A model generated the notes under the pieces. That model ran no database searches. It saw only the letters and a list, made by a program, of their open reading frames with translations, and was not told the DNA's origin. From Microbacterium hydrocarbonoxydans (GTDB taxonomy: Bacteria > Actinomycetota > Actinomycetes > Actinomycetales > Microbacteriaceae), in assembly GCF_000956475.1 (NCBI RefSeq), contig NZ_JYJB01000007.1:248001-312000 (forward strand): a DNA stretch of 64,000 nt, read 5' to 3'. Within the stretch, counting starts at the first letter, position 1. Every line of letters begins with the position of its first letter. Positions 8,382 to 17,259 of this stretch are shown piece by piece. The translations under genes and the position numbers were made by a program.

Positions 8382-9178
8382 CCGTTCTCGACTTCTCGCA
8401 CGTCACGAAGATCTACAACGTGCGCGGCGCGGGTCAGATCAAGGCGCTCGACGACGTCGACTTCCGCCTCGAGTCCGGGCAGACCATCGGCCTCGTGGGC
8501 CAGTCGGGCAGCGGCAAGTCGACGATCGCGAAGATCCTCACGCAGCTCGAGAGCCCCACCACCGGCGAGGTGCTGCTCGACGGCAAGCCCGTCCCGCGTC
8601 GTGGCAGGGGCCTGCGCGACTACCGGCAGCGCCTGCGCATGGTGTTCCAGGACCCGTTCGCCTCGCTCAACCCGTACCACTCGATCGGCTACCACGTGGA
8701 GCGTCCGCTGCGCCTGGACGGAGTGGTACCCAAGGCCGAGATCGGCGCCGAGGTGCGCCGGCTGCTCGAAAGGGTGCAGCTGAAGGCGGATGCCGTGATC
8801 GACCGCCGTCCGCACGAGCTCTCCGGCGGTCAGCGCCAGCGCGTCGCGATCGCGCGGGCACTCGCGTCGCGGCCCAGCCTGCTGGTCGCCGACGAGCCGG
8901 TGTCGATGCTCGACGTGTCGATTCGTCTCGGCGTCCTCAACCTGCTCGCCGACCTGCAGCGCGAAGAGGGGCTGGGCGTGCTCTACATCACCCACGACCT
9001 CGCCACAGCCCGGCACTTCAGCGACGAGATCATCGTGCTGAACCAGGGGCGCATCGTCGAACGCGGAACCGCGGACGACGTCATCCTGCGCCCGCAGGAC
9101 CCGTACACGCAGCAGCTGCGCGCTGCATCGCCCGACCCGGAGAAGCATTTCTCGTCCATCCTCGGAGGTGCGGAGTGA
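8378..9178 (+). CDS. Oligopeptide-type ABC transporter ATPase (DppF/OppF-like)
   Basis: A 266-residue second ATPase of the importer. Walker A is GQSGSGKST, the Q-loop reads FQDPFASLNP as in OppF/DppF, the signature is LSGGQRQR and Walker B is LLVADEP. It starts at ATG 8378 within the stop of the previous gene and overlaps the following permease by 4 bp, so translation is probably coupled. The pair would form the cytoplasmic heterodimer. Confidence 0.88.
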   Translation: MTVLDFSHVTKIYNVRGAGQIKALDDVDFRLESGQTIGLVGQSGSGKSTIAKILTQLESPTTGEVLLDGKPVPRRGRGLRDYRQRLRMVFQDPFASLNPYHSIGYHVERPLRLDGVVPKAEIGAEVRRLLERVQLKADAVIDRRPHELSGGQRQRVAIARALASRPSLLVADEPVSMLDVSIRLGVLNLLADLQREEGLGVLYITHDLATARHFSDEIIVLNQGRIVERGTADDVILRPQDPYTQQLRAASPDPEKHFSSILGGAE

Positions 9179-10248
9179 CCGTCATGACACCGGAGATCGC
9201 GCAGCCCGACGCCCTCGCGGCGGGCACGACGGCGACCCGCGCGGTCAAAGGCCGGGGGCGCGTGCCCTGGCGCTTCCTCGGCAGCCGCGCACTGTTCTAC
9301 CTCTTCACCCTGTGGGCCGCGCTCACGATCAACTTCTTCCTGCCCCGCATGATGAAGGGCGACGCGGTCGACCAGTACCTCGCCCGCAACCGCAACGTGT
9401 CGCCCGAGGCGGCGGAGGCTCTGCGCGCTCTGCTCGGCCTCGACACCGACAAGTCGCTCCTGCAGCAGTACCTCGACTACTGGGGGCTCCTGCTCCGCGG
9501 AGACCTCGGCATCTCGCTGCTGCACGGTCTGCGGCCGGTAACCGAGGTGATCGCGCAGGCGCTGCCGTGGACGATCGGCCTGGTCGGCTTCGCGACCGTC
9601 GTCTCTTTCGCGATCGGCACGATCGGCGGTGCCGTCGTCGGCTGGCGCCGCGGAAGCAGACTCGACGCGCTGGTGCCGATCACGACCTTCCTCGGCACGA
9701 TCCCCTACTTCTGGCTCGGCCTGCTCGCGATCGCCGTCTTCTCGGTGAACCTCGGCTGGTTCCCGATCGGCAAGGCCTACGGCGTCGGAGTGACGCCGGA
9801 ATGGTCCCTCGAGTTCGTCGGCGAGGTCATCGTGCACGGCACGCTGCCCGCGCTGACGATCATCATCGCCTCGCTCGGAGGATGGATGCTGGGCATGCGC
9901 AACATGATGCTCACGGTCCTCGACGAGGACTACATCACCGTCGCGCAGGCGAAGGGCATGCCGAACCGCCGCGTGCTCTGGGGCTACGCCGCCCGAAACG
10001 CCGTGCTGCCGCAGATCCAGAGCTTCGCGCTCTCGATCGGCTTCATCGTGGGCGGCACGATCGTCATGGAGATGGTGTTCAGCTACCCGGGCGTCGGCAA
10101 GCTGCTCCTCGACGCGACGAACGCCAAGGACTACGCGCTCATGCAGGGCGTGTTCCTGATCCTCACGATCTCGGTGCTCGTCGCGAACATCATCGCCGAC
10201 ATCGCCTACGCATTCCTCGACCCGCGCACGCGCCAGACGGAGGCCTGA
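9175..10248 (+). CDS. Oligopeptide-type ABC permease (DppB-like)
   Basis: A 357-residue inner-membrane permease of the BPD_transp_1 fold. There is a basic N-terminus, a first helix (ALFYLFTLWAALTINFFL), a long periplasmic segment, then five helices. The EAA loop region around DEDYITVAQAKGMPNRRVLWGYAARNAVLP docks the ATPase. It starts at GTG 9175 in the stop of the ATPase gene, with GGAGG upstream. It is the partner of the permease that follows. Confidence 0.88.
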   Translation: MTVMTPEIAQPDALAAGTTATRAVKGRGRVPWRFLGSRALFYLFTLWAALTINFFLPRMMKGDAVDQYLARNRNVSPEAAEALRALLGLDTDKSLLQQYLDYWGLLLRGDLGISLLHGLRPVTEVIAQALPWTIGLVGFATVVSFAIGTIGGAVVGWRRGSRLDALVPITTFLGTIPYFWLGLLAIAVFSVNLGWFPIGKAYGVGVTPEWSLEFVGEVIVHGTLPALTIIIASLGGWMLGMRNMMLTVLDEDYITVAQAKGMPNRRVLWGYAARNAVLPQIQSFALSIGFIVGGTIVMEMVFSYPGVGKLLLDATNAKDYALMQGVFLILTISVLVANIIADIAYAFLDPRTRQTEA

Positions 10249-10250
10249 GC

Positions 10251-11324
10251 ATGAACACCCCCGCCCCCGACACCGAGGCCGTCTCCGGCGTCGGCTCGCC
10301 CGAGACCCTCGTCGTGCGCACACGCGCCGCGTCCGCGGCATCCGCGCCGCAGCCGACCTTCTGGAGCCGGCTCGGAAGCGCCTTCGCGATGTTCCGCAAC
10401 GGCAAGTCCATCACGGGTCTCGTCATCATCGGCGTCTTCGTGCTGATCGCGATCTTCGCCGACGTCCTGGCGCCCTACCCACCCACGAAGGTCGACAACA
10501 CGCGCCGTTTCGAGGCGCCCTCGGCCGACCACTGGCTCGGAACCACGCACATCGGCGAAGACGTTCTGAGCCAGGTGATCCACGGCACCCGCGGCGTGAT
10601 CGTCGTCGGCTTCCTCGCCGCCGCGATCGCCACGGTCATCGCCATCGCGGTCGGAGTCATCGCCGGGTACCTCCGAGGCTGGCAGAGCGAGTCGCTCTCT
10701 GCGCTGACGAACGTGTTCCTCGTGATCCCCGGACTGCCGCTGATCATCATCGTGGCGTCGATGTTCGACGAGCCGCCGCTGTGGGTGATCGCCGCCGTTC
10801 TCGGCATCACCGGCTGGGCGTGGGGCGCCCGAGTGCTGCGGGCCCAGACGATGTCGCTGCGCAATCGCGACTTCATCCAGGCCGCGCGCGCCAACGGCGA
10901 GCCGCTGCGGCGCATCATCGCGATCGAGATGCTGCCGAACCTGATGGCGCTGATCGCCGCGAGCTTCGTCGGCACCGTGACCGCCGCCATCCTCGGGCTC
11001 ACCACGCTGTCGTACATCGGCGTGATCCCGGTGACGACATACAACTGGGGCACGATCCTGAACTGGGCCTCGGCCCAGGGCGCGTTCCGGCAGAATCAGT
11101 GGTGGTGGTATCTGCCTCCCGGGCTCTGCATCGCGCTGATCGGCGTCGCCCTGGCGCTCGTGAACTTCGGTATCGACGAGTACGTCAACCCGCGCCTGCG
11201 CTCGGCGGGCGAGCGCGCCAGGGCCATGCGCAAGAAGGGCCTCGACGTGAACGACGCGGTCACGGCCGTCCGCAGCATCCGCACCACCACCGCCGACGAC
11301 ACCGCAGCGAACCAGGAACGATGA
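10251..11324 (+). CDS. Oligopeptide-type ABC permease (DppC-like)
   Basis: A 357-residue second permease. The N-terminal ~45 residues are a cytoplasmic Ala/Pro-rich extension, followed by a first helix and the family block LGTTHIGEDVLSQVIHGTR, then helices and the EAA loop RNRDFIQAARANGEPLRRII. It begins 2 bp after the previous stop, and its TGA overlaps the ATG of the GH3 gene, so it is clearly in one operon. The C-terminus after the last helix is charged and unusually long. Confidence 0.88.
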   Translation: MNTPAPDTEAVSGVGSPETLVVRTRAASAASAPQPTFWSRLGSAFAMFRNGKSITGLVIIGVFVLIAIFADVLAPYPPTKVDNTRRFEAPSADHWLGTTHIGEDVLSQVIHGTRGVIVVGFLAAAIATVIAIAVGVIAGYLRGWQSESLSALTNVFLVIPGLPLIIIVASMFDEPPLWVIAAVLGITGWAWGARVLRAQTMSLRNRDFIQAARANGEPLRRIIAIEMLPNLMALIAASFVGTVTAAILGLTTLSYIGVIPVTTYNWGTILNWASAQGAFRQNQWWWYLPPGLCIALIGVALALVNFGIDEYVNPRLRSAGERARAMRKKGLDVNDAVTAVRSIRTTTADDTAANQER

Positions 11325-13549
11325 CACTCGCGACCACGCTTCCCTACCAGGACTCCGCCCTCTCGATCTCCGAGCGGGTCGCCGATCTGCTCTCGCGGAT
11401 GACCGTCGAGGAGAAGATCGGACAGATGCTGCAGCTCGACGCGCGCGACGATCTCGACGACCACGTTCTGCGCCGGATGGCCGGATCGATCCTGCACACC
11501 TCGCCCGAGCGGCTGATCAGGGCGAACGAGCTCACCGCGCAGACCCGCCTGCGGATCCCGCTGATCGTCGGCGAGGACTGCATCCACGGGCACTCGTTCT
11601 GGCCGGGCGCCACGATCTACCCGACGCAGCTCGGGATGGCCGCGTCGTGGGATGCCGAGCTGGTGGAGAAGGTGGCGCGCGCCACGGCCGAGGAGGTCGC
11701 GGTCACCGGCATCCACTGGACCTTCTCTCCGGTGCTGTGCATCGCCCGCGACCTGCGCTGGGGACGCATCAGCGAGACCTTCGGCGAAGACCCGTTCCTG
11801 ATCGGAGAGCTCGCCTCCGCGATGGTGCGCGGTTACCAGGGCGACGGACTCGCCGACCCCACCGCGATCCTCGCGACGGCCAAGCACTTCGCCGGCTACT
11901 CCGAGACGCAGGGCGGACGCGATGCCAGCGAGGCCGACATCTCGCGGCGCAAACTGCGCTCGTGGTTCCTGCCGCCGTTCGAGCGGGTGGCCCGTGAGGG
12001 ATGCCGCACCTTCATGCTCGGCTACCAGACCACCGACGGCGTGCCGATCACGGTGAACGACTGGCTGCTCAGCGACGTGCTGCGCGGCGAGTGGGGCTAC
12101 ACCGGCACCCTCATCACCGACTGGGACAACATCGGCCGCATGGTCTGGGAGCAGCACGTGCAGCCCGACTACACCCACGCGGCCGCGGCCGCCGTGAAGG
12201 CCGGCAACGACATGGTCATGAACACGCCGCTGTTCTTCGAGGGGGCGCTGGATGCCGTTGCTCGCGGACTGCTCTCGTCCGCCGACTTCGATGCCGCGGT
12301 CGCCCGCATCCTCACCCTGAAGTTCGAGCTCGGCCTGTTCGAGAACCCGCGGCTGCCGAGAGACGAGGTGGATGCCGTCGTCGGCAGCGCCGCGCATGCG
12401 GACCTCAACCTCCAGATCACCCGGCGATCGATCGTGCTGCTCGAGAACGACGGCACGCTGCCGCTGTCTTCGGACGCGCCGCTCCGGGTGGCGGTCGTCG
12501 GGCCGCTGGCCGATGACGCGCAGACGCAGCTCGGCGACTGGGCCGGCGGCTCCGGTCAAGCCGGATGGCTCGACGCGCAGCCGCGCGAGATGATCACGAC
12601 CGTGCTCGACGGGCTGCGCGAGGTCGGCGGCTGGTCTGTGCGCTCAGCGGTCGGCGCCGACATCCTCACCTTCGAGAACGGTCCTGACGACCTCGACCCG
12701 GTGCCGTGGGACCGCAAGTTCGTGCCTGCTGAACCGGACACCGAGCAGATCGCGGAGGCGGTCGCGCTCGCCGCGGCATCCGATGTCGTCGTGGCCGTCG
12801 TCGGCGACCGCATCGAACTCAACGGCGAGGGCCGGTCGACCGCGACGCTCGAGCTGCTCGGCGGGCAGAACGCGCTGCTCGACGCGCTCATCGCCGCAGG
12901 GACGCCCGTCGTCGTGGTGCTGATGGCCTCGAAGCCGCTCGTGCTGCCGGCATCCGTCTCGAAGGCGTCCGCCGTGATCTGGGCAGCCAACCCCGGCATG
13001 CAGGGCGGACGTGCGCTCGCCGAGATCATCTCCGGAGCCGTCGAGCCGTCCGGCCGGCTGCCCATCTCGTTCGCGCGCCACGTCGGGCAGCAGCCGACGT
13101 ACTACAACCAGATCCGCGGGCAGCACGGCGATCGCTACGCCGACCTCACGCAGTCGCCCGCGTGGGCGTTCGGCGAGGGGCTGTCGTACTCGACGGTCGC
13201 GTACTCGGATCTGGCGGTGGAATCGGCGGCGCTCGGCCGCGACGACTCCGTGGTCGCGCACGTGACCGTGATGAACACCGGTGCGCGACCGGTGCGCGAG
13301 ACCGTGCAGGTCTATGTGCGGGATGCCGTGACGAGCGTCAGCTGGGCCGACAAGGAGCTCAAGGCGTACTGCCAGGTCGATCTCGCCCCCGGCGAGTCGG
13401 CGCGGGTGCGGATCGAACTGCCGGTGGCGGACTGCACGATCGTGGATGCTGCAGGCAGGCGTCTCGTCGAGGCGGGGGAGTTCGCTCTTCTCGTGGGGCC
13501 GAGCTCGCGCGACGAGGTGCTGCTGAGCGCCGCGTTCACGGTGTCCTGA
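11321..13549 (+). CDS. GH3 beta-glucosidase (cytoplasmic), last gene of the ABC operon
   Basis: A 742-residue glycoside hydrolase family 3 enzyme, releasing terminal beta-linked sugars with retention. There is no signal peptide, so it should cleave imported oligosaccharides inside the cell. Seen: GEDCIHG, the substrate-binding ATAKHFAGYSETQGGRD (Lys188-His189), the nucleophile Asp267 in LITDWDN, the C-terminal alpha/beta sandwich and a fibronectin-III-like end (~600-742). The start at 11321 overlaps the permease stop by 4 bp. GH3 members may be beta-glucosidases or beta-xylosidases; the first is the more likely, not proven. A 74-bp nested palindrome follows. Confidence 0.88.
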   Translation: MTLATTLPYQDSALSISERVADLLSRMTVEEKIGQMLQLDARDDLDDHVLRRMAGSILHTSPERLIRANELTAQTRLRIPLIVGEDCIHGHSFWPGATIYPTQLGMAASWDAELVEKVARATAEEVAVTGIHWTFSPVLCIARDLRWGRISETFGEDPFLIGELASAMVRGYQGDGLADPTAILATAKHFAGYSETQGGRDASEADISRRKLRSWFLPPFERVAREGCRTFMLGYQTTDGVPITVNDWLLSDVLRGEWGYTGTLITDWDNIGRMVWEQHVQPDYTHAAAAAVKAGNDMVMNTPLFFEGALDAVARGLLSSADFDAAVARILTLKFELGLFENPRLPRDEVDAVVGSAAHADLNLQITRRSIVLLENDGTLPLSSDAPLRVAVVGPLADDAQTQLGDWAGGSGQAGWLDAQPREMITTVLDGLREVGGWSVRSAVGADILTFENGPDDLDPVPWDRKFVPAEPDTEQIAEAVALAAASDVVVAVVGDRIELNGEGRSTATLELLGGQNALLDALIAAGTPVVVVLMASKPLVLPASVSKASAVIWAANPGMQGGRALAEIISGAVEPSGRLPISFARHVGQQPTYYNQIRGQHGDRYADLTQSPAWAFGEGLSYSTVAYSDLAVESAALGRDDSVVAHVTVMNTGARPVRETVQVYVRDAVTSVSWADKELKAYCQVDLAPGESARVRIELPVADCTIVDAAGRRLVEAGEFALLVGPSSRDEVLLSAAFTVS

Positions 13550-13607
13550 GCCGCTCCGTCACCTCCCGCCCCCGCATCGCTCCCGGCCGTGTCGCCTCCG
13601 ACCGTGT

Positions 13608-13681
13608 CGCCGAGACCCCCACCTGTCGCCGAGACCCCCTGTTACAGCTGGGGGTCTCGGCGATAACCGGGGGTCTCGGCG
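13608..13681. repeat. Nested double palindrome after the GH3 operon
   Basis: CGCCGAGACCCCC occurs twice (13608-13620 and 13627-13639) and its inverse GGGGGTCTCGGCG twice (13650-13662 and 13669-13681). Six-base spacers lie at equal distance on both sides and the loop is 10 nt, so one long hairpin or two alternative ones can form. It lies between the convergent GH3 and soxR genes and may be a bidirectional terminator. Confidence 0.8.
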
Positions 13682-13706
13682 CGGATCGCGGCAGGGACGA
13701 AGAGAC

Positions 13707-14177
13707 TCACTCCTCGCGGAGCCGCTGCGGGCCGGCGCCCTGGCTGCCGAGAGCGTCGTCGGGGTTCAGCAGTCCGCACGCCTTCATCGACAGGCAGCCG
13801 CAGCCGATGCATCCGGTCAGCTCGCGTTCGAGCCGTTCGATCCCCTCGCGGCGCTTCTCGAGTTCGCGTTTCCAGCGGCGCGACGCGCGCTGCCAGTCGG
13901 CATGGCTCGGGGTCTGGGTGAGCGGCACGTCGGAGAACGCGTCCTGCACGTCGGCGAGGGGGATGCCGAGGCGTTTCGCGACCGTGATGAGCGAGACTCG
14001 ACGGAGCATGTGCCGTGCGTACCGGCGCTGATTGCCGGGCGTGCGGGTCGAGGCGATCAGACCCAGGCTCTCGTAGAAGTGCAGCGCCGACGGAGCGACG
14101 CCGGTGCGCCGGCTCATCTCGCCGATCGTGAGCGGTTCGTCCGGGCCGTGATGGGCCGGATCGGTGTCGCCATTCAT
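13707..14177 (-). CDS. soxR: Redox-sensing MerR-family regulator SoxR
   Basis: A 156-residue transcription factor. The MerR winged helix is at ~16-75 (LTIGEMSRRTGVAPSALHFYESLGLI), then a coiled-coil dimer helix, then the [2Fe-2S] ligands Cys123, Cys126, Cys128 and Cys134 in the exact SoxR spacing C-x2-C-x-C-x5-C. In actinobacteria SoxR often answers redox-active compounds rather than superoxide itself. ATG 14177 is divergent from the flavin reductase gene and a perfect SoxR box lies between, so it probably also controls itself. Confidence in identity is high. Confidence 0.95.
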   Translation of the reverse strand: MNGDTDPAHHGPDEPLTIGEMSRRTGVAPSALHFYESLGLIASTRTPGNQRRYARHMLRRVSLITVAKRLGIPLADVQDAFSDVPLTQTPSHADWQRASRRWKRELEKRREGIERLERELTGCIGCGCLSMKACGLLNPDDALGSQGAGPQRLREE

Positions 14178-14193
14178 GCGCGCTCCCCTCGAT

Positions 14194-14224
14194 TTGACCT
14201 CAAGTCTACTTGAGGTCTTAGCGT
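14194..14224 (+). promoter_or_regulatory. SoxR box and overlong-spacer promoter of the flavin reductase-sodA operon
   Basis: The 18-bp site CCTCAAGTCTACTTGAGG (14198-14215) is the classic SoxR operator and extends to a 22-bp palindrome, 14196-14217. It lies between a -35 TTGACC (14194-14199) and a -10 TAGCGT (14219-14224), giving the 19-bp spacer that MerR-family activators untwist. The -10 ends 7 nt before the GTG at 14232. Confidence 0.88.
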
Positions 14225-14231
14225 TGCATAC

Positions 14232-14768
14232 GTGACCCGAACTCCCGCGACGACCGTTTCCGCAGCAGCACCCGTCCCCTCCGAGGTCGGGGAGGCGATG
14301 AAGTCGGCTTTCCGCGGGCATCCTGCCGGCGTCGCGATCATCACGGCGATGAGCGCCTCAGGACCCGTCGGCCTCACCGCGTCGAGCGTCGCATCCGTGG
14401 CGGTCGACCCCGCGGCGATCGTGTTCTCAGTGACCCGCGCGACCGGCAGCGCGGGCGCGATCCTCGCGGCGGACAGCTTCGTCGTGCATCTCATCGACGA
14501 CGAGCATTCCGCTCTCGCGCAGAGCTTCGCCGTGAGCGGCGCCGAGCGCTTCACGCCGGAGCAGGGCTGGAGCGTGCTGCCGACCGGCGAGCCTTACCTG
14601 CCCGCCGCTCGGGTCGCCCTGCGCTGCCGCCCGATTCAGGCCGTGCCCGTCGGATCGTCGACCGTCGTCATAGCCGAGGTCGTCGAGGTCGCCGAGGGGC
14701 GAGCCGGTCGCCCGCTCGTCTATGTCGACCGCCGTTTCCACGCCCTTCCGCACGACCGATTCGCCTGA
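14232..14768 (+). CDS. Flavin reductase family protein (FMN-binding split barrel)
   Basis: A 178-residue protein of the flavin-reductase-like split-barrel family, which reduces FMN or FAD with NAD(P)H. Core blocks are FRGHPAGVAIITA, GPVGLTASSVASVAVDP and FVVHLIDDEHSALAQSFA, with a C-terminal YVDRRFHAL strand. The GTG at 14232 appears leaderless. A SoxR box drives it, and sodA follows after 15 bp. It could supply reduced flavin for repair or remove redox-active compounds, but a free reductase could also generate superoxide, which might explain the linked SodA. Confidence 0.88.
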   Translation: MTRTPATTVSAAAPVPSEVGEAMKSAFRGHPAGVAIITAMSASGPVGLTASSVASVAVDPAAIVFSVTRATGSAGAILAADSFVVHLIDDEHSALAQSFAVSGAERFTPEQGWSVLPTGEPYLPAARVALRCRPIQAVPVGSSTVVIAEVVEVAEGRAGRPLVYVDRRFHALPHDRFA

Positions 14769-14783
14769 CCTGAGAGGAAGACC

Positions 14784-15413
14784 ATGTCCACGCTGTACAC
14801 CCTCCCCGAGCTGCCCTACGACTACTCGGCGCTCGCCCCGCACATCTCCGGCACGATCATGGAGCTGCATCACTCCAAGCACCACCAGGCCTATGTCACC
14901 GGCGCGAACACGGCGCTCGAGCAGCTCGCCGCCGCACGCGACGCGGGCGATCTCTCGGCGGTGAACAAGCTCGAGAAGGACCTGGCGTTCAACCTGGGCG
15001 GGCACATCAACCACTCCGTGTTCTGGGAGAACCTCTCGCCCGACGGCGGCGGCGCCCCCGAGGGGGAGCTCGCCGCGGCGATCGAGGACTCGTTCGGGTC
15101 GTTCGACGCGTTCCGCGCGCACTTCACCGCGACCGCCCTCGGCGTGCAGGGATCAGGCTGGGCAGTGCTCGCCTGGGACTCGGTGGGCGCGCGCCCCGTC
15201 GTGTTCCAGCTGTTCGACCAGCAGGGCAACGCGCCGCTCGGGGTGACGCCGCTGCTGCAGCTCGACGTCTGGGAGCACGCGTACTACCTCGACTACCGCA
15301 ACGTACGAGCCGACTATGTGAAGGCGTTCTGGGAGATCGTCAACTGGCCCGATGTGCAGCGTCGCTTCCAGCTCGCGCAAGAGGCGACGAAGGGGCTCAT
15401 CGTCGCCCGCTGA
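14784..15413 (+). CDS. sodA: Fe/Mn superoxide dismutase, probably Mn type
   Basis: A 209-residue cytoplasmic enzyme converting superoxide to oxygen and peroxide. Metal ligands by alignment to E. coli SodA are His29, His77 (in [10 protein letters not shown]), Asp161 and His165 ([12 protein letters not shown]). The Gly-Gly before His74 and the Gln-containing DQQGN segment favour manganese over iron, but metal choice is not certain from sequence. GAGAGGAAG precedes ATG 14784. It is second in the SoxR-controlled operon. Confidence 0.93.
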   Translation: MSTLYTLPELPYDYSALAPHISGTIMELHHSKHHQAYVTGANTALEQLAAARDAGDLSAVNKLEKDLAFNLGGHINHSVFWENLSPDGGGAPEGELAAAIEDSFGSFDAFRAHFTATALGVQGSGWAVLAWDSVGARPVVFQLFDQQGNAPLGVTPLLQLDVWEHAYYLDYRNVRADYVKAFWEIVNWPDVQRRFQLAQEATKGLIVAR

Positions 15414-15430
15414 GCTGCTCGGCGGGTGCC

Positions 15431-15841
15431 TCAGCCGAGCAGCTCGGCGGTCAGGACCTCGATGCGTCGCTTGATCTCGTCGCGGATCGGGCGGACGGCG
15501 TCGATGCCCTGGCCGGCCGGGTCGTCGAGCTTCCAGTCCTCGTAGCGCTTGCCGGAGAAGAACGGGCACGCGTCGCCGCATCCCATCGTGATCACGACAT
15601 CGGACGCCTGCACGGCCTCGGTCGTGAGCACCTTGGGGGCTTCGGCGGTGATGTCGATCCCGAGCTCGCCCATCGCCTCGACGGCGATCGGATTGATCTG
15701 CTCGGCGGGCATCGACCCCGCCGAGCGCACCTCGATGCGGTCGCCGGCGATGTCGCGCAGGAACCCGGCGGCCATCTGCGAACGGCCGGCGTTGTGCACG
15801 CAGACGAAGAGGACGGAGGGTCTGGCGGATGTGTCGGTCAT
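15431..15841 (-). CDS. arsC: Arsenate reductase, low-molecular-weight phosphatase fold
   Basis: A 136-residue enzyme reducing arsenate to arsenite. The P-loop CVHNAGRS gives the C-x5-R active site (Cys14, Arg20), and DP in KLDDPAGQ is the acid loop. The shape and the single nucleophilic cysteine, plus Cys at MGCGDACP, fit thioredoxin- or mycothiol-linked actinobacterial ArsC. It overlaps the flavoprotein gene by 4 bp and lies downstream of it. No arsenite exporter (ArsB or Acr3) lies in this cluster. Confidence 0.9.
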   Translation of the reverse strand: MTDTSARPSVLFVCVHNAGRSQMAAGFLRDIAGDRIEVRSAGSMPAEQINPIAVEAMGELGIDITAEAPKVLTTEAVQASDVVITMGCGDACPFFSGKRYEDWKLDDPAGQGIDAVRPIRDEIKRRIEVLTAELLG

Positions 15842-17175
15842 CGTGACTCCAGGGTAAGGGCGGGGGTGGATGCTGCGGAAGAGCTGCCCGGCCGCGAGCC
15901 GATCTGCAGCACGGCGGGGGCGGCGCAGCATCCGCTCGCCGACTCGTCGAAGTCGCCCGCGCCGCCGCACACGCCGGTGTCGGGGAGGGCGAGCTCGATG
16001 CGCGCAGCGGCCTCGTGGTCGCCCGCCAGGTGCGCGACGACGCTGCGCACCTGCTCGTAGCCGGTCAGCGCGAGGAAGGTCGGAGCGCGCCCGTACGACT
16101 TGGCGCCGACGATGAACAGTCCCTGCTCGGGCTGGGCGAGCTGCCGGGCGCCGGTCGCCGAGACCGACCCGCAGGAGTGGACGTTCGGGTCGATCTCCGC
16201 GGCGATTCCCGCGACCGCGTCGAGCGTCGCGTCGAGGTCGATGCGCAGCTCGCGGAGGATCCCGATGTCGGGACGGAAGCCGGTGAGCGCGAAGACCCGC
16301 GCGACGTCGGTCACCTCGCGACCGTCCTCGGCGTGGATGGTCAGCAGCTCGGATGCTCTGCCGACAGCGGCCACTCGGAATCCGGTGATCGCCTCGACGA
16401 CGCCCGACTCGATCACCTTGCGAGCGCGGGATCCGAGCGCGGCTCGCTCGGGGAGCTCGTCTCCCGACCCTCCGCCGTACACGTTCGAGACGCTGCCGCG
16501 GCGCAGCAGCCAGGTCACCCGCGTGCCCGGCGCCCTGCGGGCCAGCTCACTCAGGTGCAGAACGGTGTGGGTCGCGGAATGCCCCGCTCCGACGACCACG
16601 ACGTGCGTGCCGGCGAGGTCGGCGACGTCATCGGGGATCCGATAGGAGATGAGATCGGATGCCGCGGCTTCGCCGACAGCGGGGAAGCCGTCGGCCCCGG
16701 CCGGGTTGGGAAGGCCCCACGTGCCGCTCGCGTCGATCACGGCACGAGCGAGCAGGCGTGCTTCTGCGCCGTCGCCGCCCCGGGTGTGCACGACGAAGGG
16801 CTGGCTCCTGCGTCCGGCATCCACCACTTTGTCCCGTCCCTGGCGGGAGACACCGGTGACGGTGGTGTCGTAGCGGATGCGGTCGCCCAGTGCCTCGGCG
16901 AGGGGAGCCAGGTAGTCGCTCACCCATTCGGCACCGGTCGGGTATCCGGCGGCGGGCGCAGTCCATCCGCTCTTCTCGAGAAGGCGGCGGGCTGCGGAGT
17001 CGATCAGCTCGGGCCATGCCGAGAAGAGGCGCACATGGCCCCACTCGGCCACCGCGGCGCCAGGGCCCGCTCCGCGTTCGGCGACGATGACGTCGACGCC
17101 TCGTTCGGTCAGATGCGCGGCGGCGGCGAGCCCCTGGGGGCCGGCTCCGACGACGACGACAGGAAGCTCGGGCAT
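15838..17175 (-). CDS. ArsO-like FAD/NAD(P)-binding flavoprotein
   Basis: A 445-residue flavoprotein with two Rossmann folds: FAD site VVGAGPQGLAAA at the N-terminus and NAD(P) site VVGAGHSATHTVLHL near the middle. It resembles the FMO-like ArsO proteins found in arsenic operons. The last ~45 residues contain Cys pairs (GVCGGAG and GCCAAP), which could bind arsenic. ATG 17175 with a GGAGAAC ribosome site is preferred over an upstream in-frame ATG. It is co-transcribed with arsC and divergent from arsR. The reaction is unproven. Confidence 0.75.
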   Translation of the reverse strand: MPELPVVVVGAGPQGLAAAAHLTERGVDVIVAERGAGPGAAVAEWGHVRLFSAWPELIDSAARRLLEKSGWTAPAAGYPTGAEWVSDYLAPLAEALGDRIRYDTTVTGVSRQGRDKVVDAGRRSQPFVVHTRGGDGAEARLLARAVIDASGTWGLPNPAGADGFPAVGEAAASDLISYRIPDDVADLAGTHVVVVGAGHSATHTVLHLSELARRAPGTRVTWLLRRGSVSNVYGGGSGDELPERAALGSRARKVIESGVVEAITGFRVAAVGRASELLTIHAEDGREVTDVARVFALTGFRPDIGILRELRIDLDATLDAVAGIAAEIDPNVHSCGSVSATGARQLAQPEQGLFIVGAKSYGRAPTFLALTGYEQVRSVVAHLAGDHEAAARIELALPDTGVCGGAGDFDESASGCCAAPAVLQIGSRPGSSSAASTPALTLESR

Positions 17176-17197
17176 CGCGTTCTCCTCAGATCGAAAG

Positions 17198-17233
17198 ACT
17201 TCAATATGATGAGCGTCATGCATCTATCGAAGT
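17198..17233. promoter_or_regulatory. Candidate ArsR operator
   Basis: ACTTCAATA (17198-17206) and TATCGAAGT (17225-17233) form an inverted repeat with 8 of 9 pairs and an 18-bp spacer, in the divergent region between the flavoprotein and arsR. AT-rich halves like this are typical for ArsR/SmtB proteins. Binding is inferred. Confidence 0.5.
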
Positions 17234-17259
17234 TTGTCAATACGTGTCAGACTGGATGC

